The notes under the pieces were generated by a model that did not search any database, was not told the origin of the DNA, and saw only the letters and a program-made list of their open reading frames with translations. Shown here piece by piece: positions 20,455-29,863 of a stretch of 64,000 nt of DNA (position 1 is its first letter; each line of letters opens with the position of its first letter). The position numbers and the translations under genes are program-made. This stretch comes from Sphingobium sp. SCG-1 (GTDB taxonomy: Bacteria > Pseudomonadota > Alphaproteobacteria > Sphingomonadales > Sphingomonadaceae). The DNA lies in the NCBI RefSeq assembly GCF_002953135.1, contig NZ_CP026372.1, forward strand, positions 1,302,001 through 1,366,000, given 5' to 3'.

Positions 20455-21588
20455 ATGACCAGATACGGTGCGCTGCTTCTTGGTACGGCGGCAATATTAT
20501 CGATATCCACCCCGCTCGAAGCACGGGAGCGTTGGTCGGCGAAGGAGGCGAATTCATGGTATGAGCATCAGCCCTGGCTCGTGGGTTCGAATTACACGCC
20601 CGCGTCGGCGATCAATCAACTCGAGATGTGGCAGGCCGCAACTTGGGATCCGACACGCATCGACCATGAACTTGCACTGGCGCAGAGCATCGGCATGAAC
20701 ACGATGCGCGTGTTCCTCCACGATCAATTGTGGGAGCAGGATACGGAAGGATTCAAGCGCCGCATTGATGAGTTCCTGACCATCGCCGCCAAGCATAAGA
20801 TCAAGCCATTGTTCGTGCTGTTCGACAGTTGCTGGGATCCCGTTCCGGTGCTGGGGCCGCAACACCCGCCGATACCGGGTGTGCACAACTCCGGCTGGGT
20901 TCAGTCGCCCGGTCTGCCGGGCCTGCGGGACAAGACGCGCTATCCGAAATATCGTGCCTATGTAGAGGGTGTAATCGGCGCGTTTGCCAAGGACGATCGC
21001 GTACTGGGATGGGACTTGTGGAACGAGCCTGACAATCCGGCCGATCAGTATAAGGATCAGGATGGCAAGGAACCTCTGGTTCGTGCGTTGCTGACACAGG
21101 TGTTTGACTGGGCGCGTGCGGCTGACCCAACCCAGCCGGTGACAAGCGGTGTCTGGTGGCACGATGACTGGGCGTCAAATGCGAAACTGACGCCAATGGA
21201 AAAGCTGCAACTTAGCCAATCCGATGTGATTTCCTTTCACGATTATGGATGGCCGGAGCAGTTCGAAGGCCGGATCAAGCAGCTCAAGCAATATGGCCGG
21301 CCGATCCTGTGCACCGAGTTTATGGCACGCGGCAATGGGTCAACGTTCGATGGATCACTCCCCATCGGCAAGCGCTACAATGTGGCCATGTTCAATTGGG
21401 GGTTTGTCGATGGTAAAACGCAGACCCGCCTGCCTTGGGATAGCTGGAAAAAGCCCTATGTTCTGGAAGAACCGACTATCTGGTTCCATGAGGTGTTTCG
21501 CGCAGATGGTACGCCCTATCGCAAAGCCGAGACGGCTTTAATCAAGCAATTGGCCACCACGCCCAAAATGGTAGTGCCGCAGCAATAA
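20455..21588 (+). CDS. Secreted GH5-like glycoside hydrolase
   Basis: This 377-residue protein has a signal peptide ending near PLEARE. A TIM-barrel glycosidase of clan GH-A follows, with the acid/base WNEPD (Glu about 191) and the nucleophile in ILCTEFMARG (Glu about 288), plus TMRVFLHDQLWEQD and FHDYGWP. Relatives are often named cellulase or xylanase, but the locus suggests a galactan, arabinan or arabinogalactan target. It lies 17 bases after galM, with CTCGGAGGAAC before the ATG, and a terminator follows the stop codon. Confidence 0.8.
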   Translation: MTRYGALLLGTAAILSISTPLEARERWSAKEANSWYEHQPWLVGSNYTPASAINQLEMWQAATWDPTRIDHELALAQSIGMNTMRVFLHDQLWEQDTEGFKRRIDEFLTIAAKHKIKPLFVLFDSCWDPVPVLGPQHPPIPGVHNSGWVQSPGLPGLRDKTRYPKYRAYVEGVIGAFAKDDRVLGWDLWNEPDNPADQYKDQDGKEPLVRALLTQVFDWARAADPTQPVTSGVWWHDDWASNAKLTPMEKLQLSQSDVISFHDYGWPEQFEGRIKQLKQYGRPILCTEFMARGNGSTFDGSLPIGKRYNVAMFNWGFVDGKTQTRLPWDSWKKPYVLEEPTIWFHEVFRADGTPYRKAETALIKQLATTPKMVVPQQ

Positions 21589-21600
21589 TCGATAGCTAAT

Positions 21601-21636
21601 GGGAAGGTCGCAGTGGCGGCCTTCCCAGCACTTTTT
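21601..21636 (+). terminator. Rho-independent terminator after the dehydratase-to-GH5 operon
   Basis: GGGAAGGTCGC and GCGGCCTTCCC form an 11-bp stem with one G-T pair and a four-base loop. It is followed by AGCACTTTTT. It separates the sugar-acid operon from the TonB-receptor gene. Confidence 0.8.
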
Positions 21637-21640
21637 CTGT

Positions 21641-21667
21641 GGTATGACAAATAAGACTTGTCGTATC
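21641..21667. promoter_or_regulatory. Imperfect inverted repeat upstream of the TonB-dependent receptor
   Basis: GGTATGACAA and TTGTCGTATC form arms matching at 8 of 10 positions with a 7-base spacer (21641-21650 and 21658-21667). Position and symmetry fit an operator, possibly for the FadR-type regulator at 24674. No matching site was found by eye in the other promoter regions of the locus, so the link is weak. Confidence 0.35.
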
Positions 21668-21733
21668 GTAACCATAGATGTAGGCGTCCTTAAGAGCTGG
21701 ATGGCAAATCGGCAGATGTCTTGGAGGGGTAAA

Positions 21734-24550
21734 ATGATTTCCAAATTTGGCGTAATGTCTTCCGTATCGCTACTGGCTGTGCTGGTTTCGACACCTGCTT
21801 TGGCAGCGGACGCGATGGCTCAGCAGGACCAGGAGCAAGCGGTTGCGCCGGTTCAGGCTCCTGAAAACGACTCCGCCGATATCATTGTGACTGGCTTTCG
21901 CGCCTCGCTTTCGAAGGCAGCGGATATCAAGCGTGAATCCCTCAACGTAGTCGACTCAATTGTCGCGGATGACATTGGCAAGCTGCCGGATCGTACCGTA
22001 GCTGCGGCGCTGCAACGCGTGCCAGGTGTGCAGGTCACAGTGGGCGATAACAATGAGATCGTGAACCCAATCGTGCGCGGTCTGCCAGATATTCTGACCA
22101 CCCTTGATGGGCGTGAGATATTCACAGGCGTTGGTCGTGGCTTCAGCTATCAGGATCTCCCAGCGGAAGCACTGGCGGGCGCGGATGTCTACAAGTCGAC
22201 ATCGGCCGACCTGATCGAGGGAGGCGTGGCTGGCGTCATCAATTTGCGGCTACACAAACCGTTCGACTTCAAAGGCTTCACCTTGGCTGCCAATGTGCGC
22301 GGTGTTTACACGGCCAACACGGAGAAGGTGAATCCGCTCTTCGGCATGCTCGTGTCGAGCCGCTTCGATACGGGGCTGGGCGAGATGGGGCTTTTGGCCA
22401 ACCTGTCCTATTCGCACAACCGGTTTGACCGCCCCGTTGCGTTCAATTGCGATTTCCGCAGTGGGACGCAGGGGCCGGCGGGTGCCGCCGGGATCATTGC
22501 ACCCACTTGCGTCGGTGGCGTTCAGCAGGAGGGCGAATATGATCGGAAGCAGGCCAACGTCGCCTATCAGTGGAAAGCGGCGCTTGGCCTAGAAATTTAC
22601 GTTAACGGTCTCTACACTGCATATCGTAACAAGTCTGCGAGCTACTTCCAGATTGACGACGTGTTCGGTGGCGCTTTCAGCAATGTCGTGCCGACTGATA
22701 AATGCCAAGATTACGTCGTCAACAATGCCGGTTTTTTCCCAGGAGTGCGTCGTGGTCCGAACGGGGCGGTTCTCACCAACCCCGATGGTTCGCCGCAATA
22801 TGATACTTCCAATGGTTTACAGGTGCAAAACCTGTGCACGGTAAAATCCTTTACCTCGACCGGACATGGTGGCTTCACCAGCACGCAGGCACATTACGAC
22901 CGGACGCGGGTGTACATCGTCTCGGGCGGTGCGAAGTATGACGCAGGCCCGCTTAGCCTGAGCACGGATATTTCGTATCAGCAGTCGCGGGTGCGTAATC
23001 AGAACTTCATTCTGGATATTTTCAAGGCCGGTAACGGCATCACTACCGATGTTGCTACGAACGTCGGCGGCGGTGTGGTCTACAACGATACACTGAACGG
23101 TCTCGGCGATCCCGCCAACTTTGCTCTGTCCCCGTTGAATCAGGACAACATCCGCGACCGTGGCAAGGAGTTCGCCGCGAAGGCAGATGGCGTTTATCGG
23201 CTCGATACCTTCATCGACAATATTCAGTTTGGCGTGCGTTACGCCAATCACACGGCGACGCACGAGCAGTCGCTTGGCGGCACCAACAGCGCGGGGGGTA
23301 CGCTAATTACGAATGTACCGTTCCTTGGCGCTGATTTCCTGAGGCGTACTTCGGGTACGCCCAGCATCAACAATGGCGTAGGTGTCATCGTTCCCGATCA
23401 AGATGCACTGCGGGACCCCGCCATCCAGGACCAATTGCGCGCACTTTATGGCTTGAGTGCGGGCTTTCCTGATTACACTCCGGACCGTTCTTTTTCTGCG
23501 GGAGAGAAGACCTATTCTGCGTACCTACAGGCCGAATACAAAATTCCGGTTAGCGACACGATCATGCTGGATGGTCAGTTCGGTGGGCGCTTTACGCGTA
23601 CCGAACGTCAGATCGCTGGCGCATCATTCGTAACCCCGGCGGCAACGCCTGCCGTGCCTAGGCCGTTGCCGGTGCTCACGCCGTTCAGCGCCGATACGAC
23701 AGACGATAATTTCCTGCCGAGCGCGAGTGCTCGCTTGAAGTTCGATGGTGGATTGCAGGCCCGCTTCAATTACTCACGCGCCATTGCGAGGCCGAGTTTT
23801 GGAGACCTTAATCCGGGGCTTAGCTATTTGATCTCCACCAATAGCCTTATATTGCCGGCAGGATCAGGAGGTAATCCTAACCTTCGCCCGCAAAAGTCGG
23901 ATAGCTATGATGCGACGCTGGAATATTACTTCTCGGGTAATGGCTTCATCGCGATCGGCGCATATTATAAAGACATTCAGGACCGTGTAATAAGCCAGAG
24001 CCAGGTCGAGACGATCGATGGCTTTGACTATAACATCACGCGTCCGCGCAACGTGGGTGCTGTTACACTCAAGGGCATAGAACTGAGTGCGCAAACATTC
24101 TTCGACTTCCTGCCTGGCGCATGGAGCGGGTTCGGCGTGTTCGGCAACTTCACTCTTGCAGATAGCCAAGTGAAGACTCCGGGCGATGCCCTCTTCGGGC
24201 AAGACATCCAGGGCGTATCCAAATACAACTACAATGTAGGCGGCCTTTATGACCGAAATGGGCTTACCGCTCGTGTGGTATATACCTATCGATCGGGTTA
24301 TTATGACCAGAATTATGGCGGCACCAATGTGCGCCCCGCCGGCGAGACTCTGATCCTCAATCAGGTTCGCCCGAATGGACGTTTGGATGCCAGTATTGGA
24401 TACGAAATTCGCAAAGGTGTCACCGTCTCCCTCGACGGCACTAACCTGACCCGCGCCAAATACCGTAGTTATTATGGTGACTCCGCACTGCCGCGCGACA
24501 AGCGGTTCGACGATGCCTCTTATTCGCTGGGCGTCGCTTTTCGCTTCTGA
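21734..24550 (+). CDS. TonB-dependent receptor, probable oligosaccharide importer
   Basis: The outer membrane receptor has 938 residues from ATG 21734, which has GGAGGGG upstream and a clean signal peptide ending in TPALAADA. A TonB box (DIIVTGFRAS) follows. The plug domain contains LPDRTVAAALQRVPGVQV, NPIVRGL and DVYKSTSADLIEGGVAGVINL. The barrel ends in the aromatic YSLGVAFRF signature. Its place between polysaccharide hydrolases and a sugar symporter suggests uptake of plant oligosaccharides rather than iron. It is probably its own transcription unit, since terminators lie on both sides. Confidence 0.92.
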   Translation: MISKFGVMSSVSLLAVLVSTPALAADAMAQQDQEQAVAPVQAPENDSADIIVTGFRASLSKAADIKRESLNVVDSIVADDIGKLPDRTVAAALQRVPGVQVTVGDNNEIVNPIVRGLPDILTTLDGREIFTGVGRGFSYQDLPAEALAGADVYKSTSADLIEGGVAGVINLRLHKPFDFKGFTLAANVRGVYTANTEKVNPLFGMLVSSRFDTGLGEMGLLANLSYSHNRFDRPVAFNCDFRSGTQGPAGAAGIIAPTCVGGVQQEGEYDRKQANVAYQWKAALGLEIYVNGLYTAYRNKSASYFQIDDVFGGAFSNVVPTDKCQDYVVNNAGFFPGVRRGPNGAVLTNPDGSPQYDTSNGLQVQNLCTVKSFTSTGHGGFTSTQAHYDRTRVYIVSGGAKYDAGPLSLSTDISYQQSRVRNQNFILDIFKAGNGITTDVATNVGGGVVYNDTLNGLGDPANFALSPLNQDNIRDRGKEFAAKADGVYRLDTFIDNIQFGVRYANHTATHEQSLGGTNSAGGTLITNVPFLGADFLRRTSGTPSINNGVGVIVPDQDALRDPAIQDQLRALYGLSAGFPDYTPDRSFSAGEKTYSAYLQAEYKIPVSDTIMLDGQFGGRFTRTERQIAGASFVTPAATPAVPRPLPVLTPFSADTTDDNFLPSASARLKFDGGLQARFNYSRAIARPSFGDLNPGLSYLISTNSLILPAGSGGNPNLRPQKSDSYDATLEYYFSGNGFIAIGAYYKDIQDRVISQSQVETIDGFDYNITRPRNVGAVTLKGIELSAQTFFDFLPGAWSGFGVFGNFTLADSQVKTPGDALFGQDIQGVSKYNYNVGGLYDRNGLTARVVYTYRSGYYDQNYGGTNVRPAGETLILNQVRPNGRLDASIGYEIRKGVTVSLDGTNLTRAKYRSYYGDSALPRDKRFDDASYSLGVAFRF

Positions 24551-24569
24551 TCGAATTCACGTTCCCCCT

Positions 24570-24637
24570 CGTCTGGTCGGCATCCGCCGGCCAGACGCCC
24601 CTGATGGACGCGGCTGAGGCTGCGTCCATCTTTCGTC
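24570..24637 (+). terminator. Tandem hairpins and terminator after the TonB receptor
   Basis: The first hairpin (24570-24597) has a 12-bp stem CGTCTGGTCGGC/GCCGGCCAGACG with one G-T pair. The second (24603-24630) has GATGGACGC/GCGTCCATC and is followed by TTTCGTCT. The second looks like the actual terminator. It lies between the receptor and the convergent GntR gene. Confidence 0.65.
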
Positions 24638-24673
24638 TATGTTGCCACTGTGGTCCGGAAGGCGCTCAGATGT

Positions 24674-25384
24674 TCACGACCGGACGATCAACTCCATTAC
24701 TTCATCGATAATATGTTGCATCGCTGTGCGGGCGGTCTCTGCGTCTCGCGCTTCGATGGCACGCAGCACGGCCTCGTGCGCAGCAAGGTCCGCGGTGCGG
24801 CCCTGAATGCGATTGGTAAAGCGGATGGACGTGCGTAGCGCCGTGGCCACGACGTCACAGAATTGGGCGAAGAAAGGGTTGGTCGATGCTCGCAGGATCG
24901 CCACATGGAAAGCGATATCAGCCTCAAGCGTATCGTCGCCACCATCCTCAGCCACTTGCATTCGGGCAAAGCCTGCGCGGATCAGCGCCAAACCGTGTTT
25001 GTCGGCGAAGCTCGCCGCTAAGGCTGCTGCCGCTGGCTCAATTGCAACTCTGAGCTGATTGAAATCACGGAGCAGATCGAGGGAGAATTTGCGATCGAGC
25101 AGCCAACGCAGCACGTCCGGATCGAACAGATTCCATGCACTGTCGGGCTGCACAATAGTGCCCTGGCGCGGTCGCGCACTGAGCAGGCCCTTAGTCGTCA
25201 GCATCTTTACCGCCTCACGCGTTACGGAACGACTGACGCCATGTTGTTTGGATAGCTCTGCTTCGGTCGGGAACGGCTTGTCTACATATCCCCCCGTGAC
25301 GATCGTCTTGCCGAGGTGATCTAACAGCCCATAGGTGAGGTTACGCCCGAGCGAGATCCTGATTTCTTCGGGATCGGTAGACAT
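24674..25384 (-). CDS. FadR-type GntR family transcriptional regulator
   Basis: The product has about 236 residues. An N-terminal winged helix (about 10-75; FPTEAELSKQHGVSRSVTREAV with GLLSARPRQGTIVQP) is followed by an FCD domain with probable metal-binding residues in DIAFHVAIL and LAAHEAVLRAI. Its place inside the sugar locus, divergent from the symporter, suggests it represses the locus and releases on a sugar acid or a 2-keto-3-deoxy sugar acid, as DgoR does. GTG 25393 is an alternative start three codons upstream. Confidence 0.88.
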   Translation of the reverse strand: MSTDPEEIRISLGRNLTYGLLDHLGKTIVTGGYVDKPFPTEAELSKQHGVSRSVTREAVKMLTTKGLLSARPRQGTIVQPDSAWNLFDPDVLRWLLDRKFSLDLLRDFNQLRVAIEPAAAALAASFADKHGLALIRAGFARMQVAEDGGDDTLEADIAFHVAILRASTNPFFAQFCDVVATALRTSIRFTNRIQGRTADLAAHEAVLRAIEARDAETARTAMQHIIDEVMELIVRS

Positions 25385-25491
25385 CGCTTGCACTCCATCC
25401 TGTTTGACTGTTACGTATAATAGATCATATAAATGGGCTGACCGCTACTATGATGCATAGCGGTCTGGCCGTGAATGGGGAAGGGCTTCGG

Positions 25492-27072
25492 ATGCAGCTT
25501 GCCACAATCGATATTGTCGTTGTTGCGGTCTATTTCGTCTGCATCTTTGGTCTGGCTCAGTTTGTGTCGCGCGACAAGCCAGGCGCAGGGCCGAAGACGA
25601 CGACGGATTATTTCCTAGCCTCCAAGAATCTGCCGTGGTGGGCGATCGGCGCATCGTTGATTGCCGCTAATATTTCGGCTGAGCAGATCGTCGGTATGTC
25701 GGGATCGGGCTACGCCATCGGTTTGGCGATCGCTTCTTACGAATGGATGGCGGCGCTTACGCTATTGATCGTCGGCAAATTCTTCCTGCCAATCTTCCTC
25801 AAGAATGAAATCTACACGATGCCGCAGTTCCTGGAGCGGCGGTACGGACCGTCCATCCGAACTCTCATGGCGTCGTTCTGGCTTGCACTATACGTATTCG
25901 TCAATCTTACCTCGATCATCTGGTTGGGATCGATCGCCGTGACCAAAGTAGCGGGAATCGATCAGAATTTGGCCCTCGTACTGTTGGGCGGTTTCGCATT
26001 GCTTTATCAGATTCGCGGCGGTCTCAAGGCGGTGGCGCTCACTGACATTGTGCAAGTGGCGCTGCTGGTGCTTGGGGGACTTGTCATTGCCGCCTTGACG
26101 CTGGGTGAATTGGGGCAGGGCGCCGGGCTGATCGCCGGGTTCCATCGTCTTACTGCCGCGGCGCCCGATCACTTCCACATGATCCTCAAGCCGGGGAATC
26201 CTCATTACATGGACCTGCCGGGTTTGTCGGTGCTGATCGGTGGAATGTGGATCGCTAACCTTAGCTATTGGGGGTTCAACCAGTATATAATCCAGCGCGC
26301 GCTGGCGGCTAAGAATATCGGCGAAGCACAGAAAGGCATCATCTTCGCTGCCTTTTTGAAGCTTTTGATGCCGCTCGTAATCGTCCTTCCGGGCATTGCC
26401 GCAGTGGTGCTCGCGCCCAACCTCGCCAAGCCAGACGAGGCGTATCCAACTATGATGCGCCTGTTGCCGAGCGGTTTGTTGGGTCTCGTCTTCGCCGCGT
26501 TGATCGCAGCGATCGTTGCGTCGACTGCATCCAAGATCAATTCGATCGCGACAATCTTCACGCTCGATCTTTATGCTAAACGCCGAGGTGGCGCCGCCCG
26601 CGGGGAGAAGCAGGAGCGCCATCTGGTATTCGTTGGCCGCGCGGCAGCGGTGGTCGCCATTTTGCTGGCAATTGTTACCGCACGACCCTTGGTCGGCAGT
26701 TCGGAGCAGGCATTCCAGTTCATACAAGAATTCACCGGCTTCTTCACGCCCGGCATAACCGTCATCTTCCTGCTCGGCCTGTTCTGGAAGCGGGCGAACG
26801 AGGCCGGCGCGTTAGCCGCTGCGGGGGCTTCGGTGATCTTGTCCTGGATGTTCAAGTTTCTGTTGCCGATGTTGCCGTTCATGGATCGCATGGGGATCGT
26901 GTTCCTCGTTGCGTTGGGATTGGCCGTGGTCGTCTCTTTAGTGACACGTTCGCGCGCTGACACCGACACGATCGACACGAAAACAGTTAGCTATGCAACG
27001 CACACATCGTTCAACATCGGCGCCATAAGCGTCATCCTGATCCTGATCGCACTGTACGGAACATGGTGGTGA
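25492..27072 (+). CDS. Sodium/sugar symporter (SSS family, SGLT-like)
   Basis: The inner membrane protein has about 526 residues and about 14 helices, and should import galactose or a related sugar with Na+. Family marks are TTDYFLASKNLPWWAIGASLIAANISAEQ with its GMSGSGYAIGLA continuation, QIRGGLKAVALTDIVQ, YWGFNQYIIQRALAAK and FFTPGITVIFLLGLFWKRAN. ATG 25492 gives the normal N-terminus; the frame opens earlier at 25450. It overlaps dgoK by 10 bases, so transport and catabolism are coupled. Confidence 0.92.
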   Translation: MQLATIDIVVVAVYFVCIFGLAQFVSRDKPGAGPKTTTDYFLASKNLPWWAIGASLIAANISAEQIVGMSGSGYAIGLAIASYEWMAALTLLIVGKFFLPIFLKNEIYTMPQFLERRYGPSIRTLMASFWLALYVFVNLTSIIWLGSIAVTKVAGIDQNLALVLLGGFALLYQIRGGLKAVALTDIVQVALLVLGGLVIAALTLGELGQGAGLIAGFHRLTAAAPDHFHMILKPGNPHYMDLPGLSVLIGGMWIANLSYWGFNQYIIQRALAAKNIGEAQKGIIFAAFLKLLMPLVIVLPGIAAVVLAPNLAKPDEAYPTMMRLLPSGLLGLVFAALIAAIVASTASKINSIATIFTLDLYAKRRGGAARGEKQERHLVFVGRAAAVVAILLAIVTARPLVGSSEQAFQFIQEFTGFFTPGITVIFLLGLFWKRANEAGALAAAGASVILSWMFKFLLPMLPFMDRMGIVFLVALGLAVVVSLVTRSRADTDTIDTKTVSYATHTSFNIGAISVILILIALYGTWW

Positions 27073-27950
27073 GCGATCCCGCCTTCATAGCGATCGACTG
27101 GGGAACAACTAACCGCCGCGCCTACGCGATTGGTAATGATGGCACGGTCATAGAAACAATCCGTGACAACAAGGGGGTGTTGAGCGTCTTGCGGGAAGAC
27201 TTCGCCCGCGAACTCGCTGCCATACGCACACAGCTGGGCGATGTGCCGGTGCTGTGCGCGGGAATGGTGGGATCGACGCGCGGCTGGACCGAGGCGCCTT
27301 ATGCGCCATGCCCCGCAGGGATCGACGCTCTGGTCGAAGGACTCGTTTGGGTCGAACGGGGCCGTACGGCGATCGTGCCGGGGGTGGCGAGTCACGTGGG
27401 ACGTGGCGATGTAATGCGCGGCGAGGAGGTACAACTGCTTGGTGCAGTGGCTGCCGGTTTGGCGCCGGCCGACGCCTTGTTGTGCCAACCGGGAACGCAT
27501 TGCAAATGGGCCAGGATGCGGGAGGGGCGTATCGCCGATTTCAGGACTGCGATGACGGGGGAAATTTTTTCCCTGCTGCGTCAGCACAGCCTGCTCGGCG
27601 ATTTCCTGCAAGATGATGTCGTCGATGGACCATTGTTTCGGGATGGGCTGGCACTTGCCGTTGAGAACCGGTTGCTGTCCGACCTGTTTGGCGAGCGGGC
27701 CGCCGTGGTCCTCCAATTGCGTGATGCAACGGATGTCGCCTCGCGCGTGAGTGGACTGCTGATCGGTAGCGATGTGCGGGAGCAAGCCATTCGCCCAGAA
27801 GAAGCCGTCTATATTCTGGCCGATCCCCTGCTCGGCCAGCTTTATGCGACGGCCATCGCGGCGGCGGAGGGACGACCCGTGATGGTGGACAGCCATACAG
27901 CTTTCCTGGCGGGTATCACTGCAATATGGGACAGGATTAATGGACGCTAA
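27063..27950 (+). CDS. dgoK: 2-dehydro-3-deoxygalactonokinase
   Basis: The 295-residue kinase phosphorylates 2-keto-3-deoxy-D-galactonate, the fourth step of the De Ley-Doudoroff galactose pathway. It has the AIDWGTTNRRAYAI phosphate-binding start, PVLCAGMVGSTRGW, LCQPGTHCKWARM and TAMTGEIFSLLRQHSLLG motifs typical of DgoK. It overlaps the symporter upstream and the aldolase downstream (27940-27950), forming a compact operon. Confidence 0.93.
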   Translation: MVVSDPAFIAIDWGTTNRRAYAIGNDGTVIETIRDNKGVLSVLREDFARELAAIRTQLGDVPVLCAGMVGSTRGWTEAPYAPCPAGIDALVEGLVWVERGRTAIVPGVASHVGRGDVMRGEEVQLLGAVAAGLAPADALLCQPGTHCKWARMREGRIADFRTAMTGEIFSLLRQHSLLGDFLQDDVVDGPLFRDGLALAVENRLLSDLFGERAAVVLQLRDATDVASRVSGLLIGSDVREQAIRPEEAVYILADPLLGQLYATAIAAAEGRPVMVDSHTAFLAGITAIWDRINGR

Positions 27951-28569
27951 AACGCTTTTGAACACGGCGCTTGGGCGCTGCCCCCTTGTCGCTATTTTAC
28001 GCGGGGTCAGACCGGCGGAAGTGGAACCCATAGTCGAGGCGGTGCTTGCTGCTGGCATCGGTATCGTGGAGGTGCCGCTCAATTCGCCGGAGCCATTCGA
28101 CAGCATCGAAAGGCTCGTCGCGCGTTTCGGGAATGATGCGTTGATCGGGGCCGGCACGGTGCTTTCTCCGGAAGACGCGCGCCGGGTTGCGGACACCGGC
28201 GCACAAGTCGTTATTTCGCCGAATGTCGACACGAAGGTGATCGCCGAAACGGCTCGCCTTGGACTTGTTTCTCTGCCGGGATATTTCACCCCTAGTGAAG
28301 CATTTGCGGCAATCAACGCAGGTGCAACCGGGCTTAAATTGTTTCCTGCAGAAGCGGCATCGCCAAAGATCCTGAATGCGCAGCGGGCTGTAATTCCTCG
28401 CACTGTTCCGATCCTGGCCGTCGGCGGAATTACGCCCGACACGATGTCGAACTGGAGCGGTTCTTGCGAAGGTTTCGGGCTTGGCTCGGCTCTTTACAAG
28501 GCAGGAATGGACGCTGAGCAAACAGGTCGCAACGCGGCCGCCTTCGTTGCGGCACTTGAAACGTTCTGA
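27940..28569 (+). CDS. dgoA: 2-dehydro-3-deoxy-6-phosphogalactonate aldolase
   Basis: The 209-residue class I aldolase splits KDPGal into pyruvate and glyceraldehyde 3-phosphate. Visible marks are CPLVAILRGV, the IVEVPLNSPEPFDSI loop that favours KDPGal over KDPG aldolases, ALIGAGTVLSPEDARRV, and the Schiff-base lysine in TGLKLFPAE. It is last in the symporter-dgoK-dgoA operon and completes the pathway. Confidence 0.94.
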   Translation: MDAKTLLNTALGRCPLVAILRGVRPAEVEPIVEAVLAAGIGIVEVPLNSPEPFDSIERLVARFGNDALIGAGTVLSPEDARRVADTGAQVVISPNVDTKVIAETARLGLVSLPGYFTPSEAFAAINAGATGLKLFPAEAASPKILNAQRAVIPRTVPILAVGGITPDTMSNWSGSCEGFGLGSALYKAGMDAEQTGRNAAAFVAALETF

Positions 28570-28691
28570 CTGATGGCTTCGCGTTACGGCCGCGCGGGGA
28601 AGTTCAGTAATAATTAAATTTGAAGGACCTGCTGAGGTTCGAGATCAACGTCGTCGTCTGGGTTGCAACTGCCACCGTCCCGGAGACGATA

Positions 28692-29534
28692 ATGCTGAAA
28701 TACTTGCTGTCCTCGATAGCCTTCCTCGCGTCCGCCATGCCCGCATTAGGACAGACCACACTCGATACCACCGCGCCTGCCCAGACGGTCAACCTGCCCA
28801 CCGAAGACGACGACGAAGACAGTGGAGTGTCCGGCCTCATCGCTTTGGGAGGCGGCATCATGCCGAAGTACGACGGCGCCAGTAAGTACGAGGCCAGCCC
28901 CTTCGGACTTGCGGCTCTGCGTTGGAAGGGAATCGAGTTCAACCTTGTGGGCACCGAGCTGAAGGTCGACCTTGGCGGGGGCGGGCGGTTCCTCTACGGG
29001 CCGGTGCTTGGCATGTCCAACTCCCGGTCGGTCAGCGACGCGGAAGGGCCGGTAAAGCTGCTCAACCCGATAAAGGATAGTGCTGACTTCGGTGCGTTCG
29101 CCGGCTTTCGCTTTGGCGGCGACAAGAGAGGGCAGGGCCGCTTTGTGGTGTCTGTTCAAGCGACAAAGGATACGAAGAAGGAAAAAGGCATGTCGGCCGA
29201 CGTCGGCATCAGCTACGCCGCCATTCGAAACAAGAAGGTCTTTGCGACTTTCGATCTTGGCGCGGAATTCAACGACAGCAAATATACGCGCACGTTCTTT
29301 GGGGTGACCGAACCTGAAGCGCTGGCATCCGGCCTTGACCGTTATCGCCCAAGTGGCGGGCTGACCAAGGTTTCGGCGGGTCTGACTGCCGGCTATCAGC
29401 TATCGCGCCACTGGGGCCTGCTCACCCGTATCCAGGGCGGCACCTTTACCGGCGATGCTGCCGACAGCCCCATCGTGAAAGATGGATCCAAGGGGTACGG
29501 ACAGGCGCTGTTCGGCATCTCCTACGCATTCTGA
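28692..29534 (+). CDS. MipA/OmpV family outer membrane protein
   Basis: The product of about 280 residues has a signal peptide (MLKYLLSSIAFLASAMPALG). The body fits the MipA/OmpV beta-barrel: GGGIMPKYDGASKYEASPFG, GPVLGMSNSRSVSD, and a final aromatic GYGQALFGISYAF. Members are outer membrane scaffolds or channels; this one's role is unknown. ATG 28692 is preferred over the upstream TTG-start frame at 28620 because it gives the signal peptide. It appears monocistronic. Confidence 0.85.
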   Translation: MLKYLLSSIAFLASAMPALGQTTLDTTAPAQTVNLPTEDDDEDSGVSGLIALGGGIMPKYDGASKYEASPFGLAALRWKGIEFNLVGTELKVDLGGGGRFLYGPVLGMSNSRSVSDAEGPVKLLNPIKDSADFGAFAGFRFGGDKRGQGRFVVSVQATKDTKKEKGMSADVGISYAAIRNKKVFATFDLGAEFNDSKYTRTFFGVTEPEALASGLDRYRPSGGLTKVSAGLTAGYQLSRHWGLLTRIQGGTFTGDAADSPIVKDGSKGYGQALFGISYAF

Positions 29535-29689
29535 TATTTCGCTATTATCGGAAATGGCAAATTCGGCAGCGTGCGCGGGGGGGCAGTGGTCGACCTATCC
29601 GCCGCGCCTCACGTCGAATCAGGCGCCGAGGAACATTTGACCGAACATCGGATGACTGCACCGCGCGCGGTGCATTTGGGAATAGTCCC

Positions 29690-29863
29690 ATGAGCTTCGG
29701 CGCCAAGATTCTCCACTCAATGCCCATGGCGGTGATGGGCCGCTTGCTTTCCCAAACTGCGCTCAGCGTACTCGTCGTGTCGGTCGCCTTCGTCTGTGTC
29801 GACGGGCTGGAGCATCTTATGGAAGGCACGCGATGCACGCTCATCGCGGAGATTTTCGCATGA
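29690..29863 (+). CDS. Small single-pass membrane protein (57 aa), unknown
   Basis: ATG 29690 encodes 57 residues with one hydrophobic segment (about 22-40; ALSVLVVSVAFVCV) and one downstream Cys. Its TGA overlaps the ATG of the next gene (ATGA, 29860-29863), so the two should be coupled. Codon use looks like the surrounding genes. I do not recognise a family. It could be an accessory to the ECF sigma/FecR set downstream. Confidence 0.5.
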   Translation: MSFGAKILHSMPMAVMGRLLSQTALSVLVVSVAFVCVDGLEHLMEGTRCTLIAEIFA

